A DNA stretch of 7,787 bases from CAYYMD01 sp964480425. GTDB taxonomy: Bacteria; Planctomycetota; Phycisphaerae; SM23-33. Of the stretch, positions 1-5,491 are shown piece by piece; the first letter of the stretch is position 1; the number at the start of each line of letters is the position of its first letter. The DNA is taken from the NCBI GenBank assembly GCA_964480425.1, contig CAYZPY010000120.1, positions 1 to 7,787 of the forward strand. Reading direction: 5' to 3'. The notes under the pieces were generated by a model that was given only the letters and a program-made list of their open reading frames with translations, was not told the DNA's origin and made no database searches. The position numbers were made by a program, and so were the translations under genes.

Positions 1-65
1 GCCAAGTGGACTAAGGCGACGGATTGCAAATCCGTTATTCGTGGGTTCAAATCCCACTGCCGCCT
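1..65 (+). tRNA. tRNA-Cys (anticodon GCA), 5' end cut off by the window edge
   Basis: The anticodon stem ACGGA (19-23) pairs with TCCGT (31-35) around the loop TTGCAAA, which puts anticodon GCA at 26-28. The T arm is GTGGG (41-45), loop TTCAAAT, CCCAC (53-57). The D stem GCC/GGC is at 1-3 and 15-17. The 3' acceptor strand TGCCGCC (58-64) is followed by discriminator T65, the base expected for cysteine tRNA. CCA is not encoded, because TGC follows T65, so it must be added after transcription. The 5' acceptor strand and first bases lie outside the window. The call is secure from anticodon and arm geometry. Confidence 0.95.
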
Positions 66-97
66 TGCAGAAAAAATGCAAGGCGACGGACAGTTTT
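57..97 (+). terminator. hairpin overlapping the tRNA 3' end, possible terminator
   Basis: CGCCTTGCA (61-69) and TGCAAGGCG (77-85) are perfect inverted repeats of 9 bp around a GAAAAAA loop. A longer bulged fold is possible: CTG and CCG (57-62) can pair with CGG and CAG (87-93), so the helix would end directly at TTTT (94-97). The left arm is the 3' acceptor strand and discriminator of the tRNA, so this hairpin competes with the cloverleaf. It could be a terminator or a processing structure. The run of T is short, so the terminator role is uncertain. Confidence 0.4.
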
Positions 98-131
98 CCT
101 TGTATTATCGACGGTTAACACACTTAACTAC

Positions 132-135
132 GAGG
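132..135 (+). promoter_or_regulatory. ribosome binding site deciding the start at 142
   Basis: GAGG lies 6 nt before ATG 142. An upstream in-frame ATG at 76 would add 22 residues, but that stretch overlaps the tRNA-proximal hairpin, lacks a Shine-Dalgarno motif, and would bury the signal peptide that begins exactly at 142. The later start is therefore preferred. Confidence 0.6.
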
Positions 136-141
136 CGCGCC

Positions 142-1323
142 ATGAAAAAATACGCACTTGCAATCCTGACCTGTTGGGCCGTGGTGATGGTCTCATCGGG
201 AATATCCCAGACCAAGAAAGTCACCCTCAAAAACGGAAGTGTGATCGTCGGACAGGTCAAGGAGATCGAGGACGGATACGAGTTCAGCAGGGAAGAAGGT
301 GGTCTGACCATAACCATCGCCAAGGACCAGGTCGACACCATAGAGGACGTAAAAAGTCTCGAGGGACAATACGAAGACAAACTAAAACAACTCAAGGACG
401 AGAAACGACAGGACGACCCCGAGGCGCGTTACGAACTCGCCCTGTGGGCGTACAATAACGAAAAACTCGAAATAGCGCGCAAGAATCTCAAAGAAACCCT
501 CCGCCTGGACCCCAGGCACGAAAAGGCAAAGCTCCTGCTGCGCGTCGTGGAGTCGAAAATAAAAGGCAAAAAAGACGATGATGACGACGACGATGATGTC
601 GACCGGAAAATTAGTCCCAAAATACTCGTCACCATGGAGGACATCTACAAGATACGCATCGAGGAGGTCGCCGCGGGCGAACGCGTGGCTGTGGTGTTCA
701 AAAACGACGTTGTCGGGCGCTTCGTCGACATAATGCTCAAAAGGGGCGAATTCGACCGCAACGAGGCGAAGGAATTCCAACAGTTGCCCGGATTCAGGAA
801 ACTCTCGATCATTCTCAAAAACATTTCGCCCACAAACTACGGCATAAAAGACGACATAATCTTAAAGACCGACCCTCAGGTGATGAACGATTTCCGGCGC
901 AAAGTCTGGCCAATCGTATCGAACGGATGCGCCTCGCTGGAGTGCCACGGTTCCGCCGGGGGGCAGGGAAACCTAAAACTGTACAACGTCCCGGGCGCCG
1001 ACGTGCGCGCGCTGTACACCAATTTCGTTTTAATGAACTCCTGCTCGGCCAAAGGGCATCAACTCATTGATCGCGACAACGTGGAGTATTCGCTGCTGCT
1101 CCAGCACGGTCTGCCGCCCCGGCACGCTCGCACGGAGCATCCCGAAGAAATCACCCCGCTGTTTACCGGCATGAAAGACGCCCGTTACGTCACCATTAAA
1201 AAGTGGATCGAATCGCTGGCCGGACCGCCGGCGCCGGATTACCGGCTACGTTACAAGCCGACCTCGGCCACCAGGCCCGCCGATTCTTCAAAAAGGACCG
1301 GCGCAGGAACCGGCCGCCGGTAG
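142..1323 (+). CDS. exported protein with beta module, TPR-like segment and CX4CH haem-like motif
   Basis: This 393-residue protein has no gene name that I recognise. It starts with a signal peptide (residues 1-23: basic MKKY, hydrophobic core, then SSGISQ), so it should act outside the cytoplasm. Residues 26-70 form a small beta-rich module (KNGSVIVGQV...GLTITIAKDQV) typical of planctomycete secreted proteins. Residues 92-138 look like a TPR helix pair (ALWAYNNEKLEIARKNLKETL). An acidic run of eight Asp (145-152) follows, then a mixed domain. Near the C-terminus is C263-x4-C268-H269 in the context NGCASLECHG, which resembles a c-type haem site with one extra spacer residue, and later NSCSAKGH (C301). 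A redox or structural haem role is inference; the two cysteines could instead form a disulfide or bind metal. The C-terminal tail from about 360 is rich in Pro, Thr and Arg and looks disordered. The next gene starts 42 nt downstream on the same strand. I am confident it is a real exported protein and unsure of its function. Confidence 0.85.
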   Translation: MKKYALAILTCWAVVMVSSGISQTKKVTLKNGSVIVGQVKEIEDGYEFSREEGGLTITIAKDQVDTIEDVKSLEGQYEDKLKQLKDEKRQDDPEARYELALWAYNNEKLEIARKNLKETLRLDPRHEKAKLLLRVVESKIKGKKDDDDDDDDVDRKISPKILVTMEDIYKIRIEEVAAGERVAVVFKNDVVGRFVDIMLKRGEFDRNEAKEFQQLPGFRKLSIILKNISPTNYGIKDDIILKTDPQVMNDFRRKVWPIVSNGCASLECHGSAGGQGNLKLYNVPGADVRALYTNFVLMNSCSAKGHQLIDRDNVEYSLLLQHGLPPRHARTEHPEEITPLFTGMKDARYVTIKKWIESLAGPPAPDYRLRYKPTSATRPADSSKRTGAGTGRR

Positions 1324-1365
1324 GCGCGAAATTCGCGTCGCCACAGCGGTCAATATGGTGTCCGC

Positions 1366-2031
1366 GTGCAGATACTGCTTACAACCGCATTTTTCGCCTT
1401 GCTGGGGGTGTGCGTGCTATGGTTCGCCGTGATGAGATTCAGGCAGCTGCGACGGACAAACGCTATGGCGCGCATGGCGAACGAATCCGGGCTGAGATTC
1501 TCCTGGAGCGACCCGTTCGAGATGTTCGACCGGTACGCGGATTTCGCCGCGATGAACGGCGGGCACAGCGCCAGGTCCTACAACGTCGCTTACGGAATGG
1601 TGACCGGCGCGATGATTCGGGGGTTCGACTACTACTACGAAATCGGTCACGGACCCAGGCGACTACCAGTCAATAACAGCATACTGGTTTTCGAGACCGA
1701 AACGCCGCTGGGATTCACCGCCGCCTGGAAATTCGATTCGCCCCGCGACGGCGGACCGGTGCCGCTGGCGGCTTGGTTCGCAAGGTCGCGGTTCGGCAAG
1801 TGGGGATACGTCGGGCGGGGCGATATCCTCAAAAAAATCCTGCGACACTGCGGGGCGCTTGGCAACGAACTGCTGAGCGTTCAGTGCTGCGGCGACACGC
1901 TTATGCTGGTCCTGTCGCGCCAGGTCAATTATCTCGACCACCTCCAGGCCGCCTCGAAAATGTGGGATAATTTCCGAAGCGACCGGAACGCCCCGGACCG
2001 GGACGCCGGTGTTTGCAATCATAACGGTTGA
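1366..2031 (+). CDS. small membrane-anchored protein of unknown function
   Basis: This 221-residue protein has one N-terminal transmembrane segment (about residues 3-23) followed by basic residues (RFRQLRR, 24-30), which suggests an N-out/C-in orientation by the positive-inside rule. The rest is a soluble domain. The stretch GMVTGAMIRGFDYYYEIGHG (77-96), then VNNSILVFET, resembles a conserved pattern I associate with uncharacterised bacterial proteins in which a short Gly-rich strand leads to FDY and a later VVFE strand. I cannot assign a family with certainty. No catalytic motif is evident. C174-C175 and C162 are scattered cysteines. The start is GTG. The nearest upstream ATG (1355) is in another frame, and GGTG at 1357-1360 is a weak ribosome site 5 nt before the start. 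The gene lies between two exported or anchored proteins and is probably co-transcribed with them. Confidence 0.75.
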   Translation: MQILLTTAFFALLGVCVLWFAVMRFRQLRRTNAMARMANESGLRFSWSDPFEMFDRYADFAAMNGGHSARSYNVAYGMVTGAMIRGFDYYYEIGHGPRRLPVNNSILVFETETPLGFTAAWKFDSPRDGGPVPLAAWFARSRFGKWGYVGRGDILKKILRHCGALGNELLSVQCCGDTLMLVLSRQVNYLDHLQAASKMWDNFRSDRNAPDRDAGVCNHNG

Positions 2032-2086
2032 AAATCCGCCGCAGGAACCTTAAAAATAACGTACCGGATACCCTCAAAAGAAGCTT

Positions 2087-2091
2087 AGGAG
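2087..2091 (+). promoter_or_regulatory. strong ribosome binding site for the GTG start at 2099
   Basis: AGGAG sits 7 nt before GTG 2099. It is the best Shine-Dalgarno motif in the window and fixes the GTG start, because the downstream sequence immediately encodes a membrane anchor. Confidence 0.85.
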
Positions 2092-2098
2092 AAATAAA

Positions 2099-3628
2099 GT
2101 GAACAACGCCAAAATACTTCTTGCCGTTGCGATTGTAGTAGTCTGCTGTGCGGCGGTAGTGATAGGCCTGTCCGTCATACCCGAGCACGCGCCGCGCCGT
2201 GCGGGGCGGAACCTTCTCGATGCCGTCTCCCACTCGAATCGGCTTTACGAGCGTGCGCTGTTCGTCGAAAGGCGCGGGGAGGAAAAAACCGCCACGGCGC
2301 CCGCGGCGGCGCCCGCCGGTCGGAAGATCCCACTTAACATCCGCGCGCTGGAACTGCTAAAGCGCGCCGAAAACCACCTCCGCGACGCACTGGACGCCAA
2401 TCCCCGGGCGGAAACAAACGCCGTGAGTCTGGCCAACAGGTTCCTGTCGACCGTTTCTGCCACCATAGGTCGGCTTCGCCTTCATGCGGCGTCCCAGGGC
2501 CAGGCGGAACTGAGACGCCAGGCGCGCCAGGCCAAAATGTCGATATCCGACGCCGCCGAGGCGGTGAATTTGATAAAGTACTACCAAATCGCCGCCGGCG
2601 GCTCGAACCGCGACGTCGAGCAAATGCTTTCGCAGGCCGAATCCGACGTCGCCTCGCTCGACACAAAAATCAAATCCATAAAAGACAAGTTGGACGAATC
2701 GCAAAAACTCCACGACACTCTTCAGGACAAAAACGAAAATCTTCTTGCCCAAATCCGCGAACTGCGGACCAAAAGCAGACTGACCACCGGTAAAAAATCA
2801 CTGGATCTGTTCAACCAGTCGCTCGAATTACAGGCGAAGGTGAACCAGGCCAATTCCCGCATTAACCAGATAGAAAACGAACAGGACAAGCAAAAGGCCG
2901 TCCTGGAAGACCTCCTGGCTCAGCAGGCCTCGGCCAAGTTGCGCCTCAAGGCCGCCGGGGAGATTCTCGCCGCCCGTCGGAGCAACACGGAGAATATCAA
3001 CGAGATCATCGCCAAACACGAACAATCGCTTTCGGGTGCGATAAACCTGCTCAGGGGCCGGATCGAAAAGATAGTCGACCTGTGCTCGGACATCACCGAC
3101 AACCGCGCCAGGGCCCTCGACGCCTACACGCGCGCCGGGGGATACATGCAAAGCGCAATCTCCGCCAAAACCGATATCGGGGTCGCCCCCGAAGAGGAGC
3201 CGCTGCTGTTCGCCATGCAGGGCGAAATGTATCAATCCCTGGGCGCGGCTAATAATGCCAACATTCTCCTGGCGAATCAGATCGCCTCGCTTACGGGCGA
3301 CCTGGACAAACTCGCCAGGAATCCGGGCGTTTCGATGGGCGAGGCGCTTGGCGCGCTGAAAGACTGCATGCCCGACATTGAACAGGCGCGCGCCGGCGCC
3401 GAAGAAGCCTACACCAAAGCGGCCGAACTGCTCGCCAGGGCGGTCGACGAGGCCCCGGACAGGCTGAAATGGGCATACCAGGGCGCCCTTGCCTCGGCAT
3501 ACGTGGGGCTCTACCGGCTCAACGGCGACGCCGAGGCGCGCAGGATGGCAATAGAAGCGCGCGACATGGCGCTGGAAGGCAAAGAGCCCTCGCCGTTCCT
3601 GGAGCCGATACGTCAGATTAAGCCCTAG
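2099..3628 (+). CDS. membrane-anchored alpha-helical coiled-coil protein
   Basis: This 509-residue protein has a GTG start and no homologue that I recognise. Residues 5-27 are a single hydrophobic helix (LLAVAIVVVCCAAVVIGL), either an uncleaved anchor or a signal segment. Residues 62-75 are a linker rich in Ala, Pro and Thr. The rest is almost entirely helical. Residues about 172-290 form a long coiled coil with heptad-like leucines and many charged and Gln residues (LDTKIKSIKDKLDE, ENLLAQIRELR, NSRINQIENEQDKQ). Residues about 335-495 look like TPR-type helical hairpins (EEAYTKAAELLARAVDEAP; ALASAYVGLYRLNGDAEARRMAIEARDMAL). No catalytic motif is visible. A scaffold or protein-interaction role in the envelope is the reasonable inference. 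It is the last gene of the first plus-strand cluster, with a hairpin 46 nt after its stop. Confidence 0.85.
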   Translation: MNNAKILLAVAIVVVCCAAVVIGLSVIPEHAPRRAGRNLLDAVSHSNRLYERALFVERRGEEKTATAPAAAPAGRKIPLNIRALELLKRAENHLRDALDANPRAETNAVSLANRFLSTVSATIGRLRLHAASQGQAELRRQARQAKMSISDAAEAVNLIKYYQIAAGGSNRDVEQMLSQAESDVASLDTKIKSIKDKLDESQKLHDTLQDKNENLLAQIRELRTKSRLTTGKKSLDLFNQSLELQAKVNQANSRINQIENEQDKQKAVLEDLLAQQASAKLRLKAAGEILAARRSNTENINEIIAKHEQSLSGAINLLRGRIEKIVDLCSDITDNRARALDAYTRAGGYMQSAISAKTDIGVAPEEEPLLFAMQGEMYQSLGAANNANILLANQIASLTGDLDKLARNPGVSMGEALGALKDCMPDIEQARAGAEEAYTKAAELLARAVDEAPDRLKWAYQGALASAYVGLYRLNGDAEARRMAIEARDMALEGKEPSPFLEPIRQIKP

Positions 3629-3673
3629 CGCCGCCGAACCCGTCGCGGATTACCTCCAAAAGCGAATTACCCG

Positions 3674-3688
3674 CCTCCGGGACGGAGG
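3674..3688 (+). terminator. candidate terminator after the first gene cluster
   Basis: CCTCCG (3674-3679) and CGGAGG (3683-3688) form a 6-bp GC-rich stem with a GGA loop. The following ATCATCTTTATATT is T-rich but not a clean run of T, so termination here would be weak or factor-assisted. The position, 46 nt after the stop at 3628 and before the next promoter, fits. Confidence 0.4.
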
Positions 3689-3700
3689 ATCATCTTTATA

Positions 3701-3739
3701 TTGCCATATCTCCATTATTGTGGGATACTGCGATATAAT
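3701..3739 (+). promoter_or_regulatory. candidate promoter of the sigma factor gene
   Basis: A perfect -10 hexamer TATAAT lies at 3734-3739 in the only AT-rich stretch of the 170-nt intergenic region. The -35 element is unclear. TCCATT at 3711-3716 has the right 17-nt spacing but a poor match, while TTGCCA at 3701-3706 matches well but sits 27 nt away. Transcription would start near 3746 and give a leader of about 50 nt. It may be recognised mainly through the -10 element. Confidence 0.5.
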
Positions 3740-3755
3740 ATTCTTACTCTCCCGA

Positions 3756-3780
3756 GGCGCCTGCGCGCCGCGCGCCGGCG
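3756..3780 (+). other. GC-rich hairpin in the leader of the sigma factor gene
   Basis: GGCGC (3756-3760) can pair with GCGCC (3765-3769) or with a second GCGCC at 3772-3776, and CGCCGGCG (3773-3780) is itself a palindrome. These structures sit just before the start codon at 3799, which lacks a well-spaced Shine-Dalgarno motif (GGGA at 3780-3783 is 15 nt away). Structure-limited translation is possible but unproven. Confidence 0.35.
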
Positions 3781-3798
3781 GGAAAAGACCTGCGCCCA

Positions 3799-5478
3799 AT
3801 GCGTAATTATCAGAACAAGGCGATGGAGGAACTGGCAGCCCAGTTAACTGCCGGGCTTAAACGTCTTCGCAAGGGGTACGTAGACGCCGCCGAGGCGCTT
3901 CTGGAACTCGTAAGCCCCACCCGCCAGTATCCTTACGAATTCGTGGTCTACCGCATCACGGGTTTCCGCCCCGGCGGCAAAGAGAAGCTCTCGCCCATTC
4001 CCGGTGCGGAACTCCGCGCCGATTTGCTCAACCTCATGCTGGACGTCAGCGAAAGCTTCAAACTGCGCACCGGCGATTACTCCTCCAGGGTGTACGACAC
4101 CTCGACCCTTGCCAGGCACTTCGGGGTGACCACCCGCACCATACGGCGATGGCGCCGTGCGGGGCTTCCGGCAAGGGCGCTGATCTTCCCCGACGGGCGC
4201 AGGCGAATAGCGTTCCTGGAAAACTCGATTCAATGGTTCGTGCGAAACAGGCGCCGCCAGGTGATGCGTTCGACGAAGTTCACCCAGGTCAGCCGCTCGG
4301 AGCGGGCGGACATTCTCCGGCGCGCCTCGCGCATGGCGAAATTCACCCGCTGCAGTCTGATGGACATCGTTCGCCGCCTGGCCGCCAGAACGGGACGGGC
4401 AGTGGAGACCATCCGCTACACCATCAGGAACCACGACATCGAGCACCCCGAAAAGGCGATTTTCCCGTACCTGTCGGCCCCGCTGGCCGACCAGGACAAG
4501 AACGTCATATACAGGTGCTTTCTGCAGGGCGTATCGGTCCAGCAACTGGCACGCAAGTACGACCGCACGCGAGGGAGCATTTACCGCATCGTCAACGAGA
4601 TGCGCGCCGTGCGCCTGCTGAAGCGACCGATCAACTACATGTACAATCCCGAGTTCGACACGTCCGACGCCGACGAGCGGATTATCCACGGCGGCGGCGA
4701 CGCCCCGGCGGCGCCCACCGCCCGCCGCAAAAATACCACACCCCCCGCCTCGGGCAAAATGCCCTCGTATCTCAAGAGTCTCTACCGGGTGCCCCTGCTG
4801 GACGCCGCAGGAGAAAAAGAACTTTTCAGGAAATACAACTACCTCAAGTACAAGGCCGACCGCCTCCGGCGCAACATCGACATAAATCACGTTCGCAGCA
4901 CGCAGATGAAAAACATCGAGTCGCTACTGTTGCGGGCAAACGCCGTCAAGAATCGCATAATCCGCGCCAACCTCCGCCTGGTGGTCTCCATCGCAAAGCG
5001 GCACATCGGCGGGCCAAAGAGTTTATTCGAGCTTATTTCCGACGGTAACGTCTCGCTGATGCGCGCGGTTGAGAAGTTCGACTACTCCCGCGGGAACCGG
5101 TTCAGCACCTACGCCTCGTGGGTGATTATGCGCAATTTCGCGCGCAGCGTGCCCAAGGAGCAGTACCAGTTGGACCGCTTCTCCACCGGGCACGACGACA
5201 TACTCGAGGTCGCCGCCGCACTTCAGACCTACGACCCGGACGAACTGAACATCCCGGAGCTTCGCGAAAGTCTCGACGCCGTCCTGGCGCAACTGGCCCC
5301 GTCGGAGCGGTCGGTGCTCGTCCAGCATTACGGGCTGGACCGGCGCGACACCAAGACCCTGGCGCAGCTGGGCGAACAGTTGGGGCTCTCCAAGGAAAGG
5401 GTCCGACAGATAGAACTCCGGGCCCTGCGCAAACTCCGCAGGATACTAAACCCGCAAAAGACCGACCTTCTGACCTGA
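3799..5478 (+). CDS. sigma-70 family RNA polymerase sigma factor with N-terminal helix-turn-helix extension
   Basis: This 559-residue cytoplasmic protein directs RNA polymerase to promoters. Residues 99-150 are a MerR/excisionase-like HTH (LARHFGVTTRTIRRWRRAGL, then a wing with PDGRRR). Residues about 188-213 (LAARTGRAVETIRYTI) and 240-270 (VSVQQLARKYDRTRGSIYRIV) look like two more HTH units. A linker rich in Ala, Pro and Gly (296-320) leads to the sigma core: region 1.2 (322-355, SYLKSLYRVPLLDAAGEKELF), region 2 (384-455, with NLRLVVSIAKRH, DGNVSLMRAVEKFDYSRG and FSTYASW) and region 4 (490-550, with LGLSKERVRQIELRALRKLR). Region 3 is short and unrecognisable. In the segment that reads the -12 base pair, Gln437 and Thr440 of E. 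coli RpoD correspond here to Arg and Ala, so promoter choice probably differs from the housekeeping factor. Start ATG 3799 has no good ribosome site; ATG 3823 is an alternative. The peptidase gene follows 13 nt after the stop. Sigma membership is secure; regulon and signal are unknown. Confidence 0.93.
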   Translation: MRNYQNKAMEELAAQLTAGLKRLRKGYVDAAEALLELVSPTRQYPYEFVVYRITGFRPGGKEKLSPIPGAELRADLLNLMLDVSESFKLRTGDYSSRVYDTSTLARHFGVTTRTIRRWRRAGLPARALIFPDGRRRIAFLENSIQWFVRNRRRQVMRSTKFTQVSRSERADILRRASRMAKFTRCSLMDIVRRLAARTGRAVETIRYTIRNHDIEHPEKAIFPYLSAPLADQDKNVIYRCFLQGVSVQQLARKYDRTRGSIYRIVNEMRAVRLLKRPINYMYNPEFDTSDADERIIHGGGDAPAAPTARRKNTTPPASGKMPSYLKSLYRVPLLDAAGEKELFRKYNYLKYKADRLRRNIDINHVRSTQMKNIESLLLRANAVKNRIIRANLRLVVSIAKRHIGGPKSLFELISDGNVSLMRAVEKFDYSRGNRFSTYASWVIMRNFARSVPKEQYQLDRFSTGHDDILEVAAALQTYDPDELNIPELRESLDAVLAQLAPSERSVLVQHYGLDRRDTKTLAQLGEQLGLSKERVRQIELRALRKLRRILNPQKTDLLT

Positions 5479-5482
5479 GGGA
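5477..5482 (+). promoter_or_regulatory. ribosome binding site overlapping the sigma factor stop codon
   Basis: GAGGGA begins inside the TGA stop of the sigma gene (5476-5478) and lies 9 nt before ATG 5492. This placement suggests translational coupling between the sigma factor and the peptidase and supports co-transcription. Confidence 0.75.
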
Positions 5483-5491
5483 CCGCCCGTC

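Noticed and set aside
103..128. TATTAT at 103-108 as a -10 box and the inverted repeat GTTAA/TTAAC (114-118, 124-128) as an operator before the first gene
   Set aside because: No acceptable -35 element at 16-18 nt, and a 5-bp repeat arm is too short to support an operator without further evidence.
76..141. Longer N-terminal extension of the first protein starting at ATG 76
   Set aside because: It would put 22 extra residues before a clear signal peptide, overlaps the hairpin after the tRNA, and has no ribosome site. GAGG precedes ATG 142.
1325..1337. Odd palindrome CGCGAAATTCGCG just after the first gene's stop, as a terminator
   Set aside because: As RNA it gives only a 4-bp stem with no T run, and the next gene starts 28 nt downstream on the same strand.
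3844..4890. 348-residue open frame on the minus strand inside the sigma factor gene
   Set aside because: It is antisense to a protein with clear sigma motifs, is low-complexity and Val/Gly/Arg-rich, and has no recognisable domain. GC-rich DNA gives such shadow frames.
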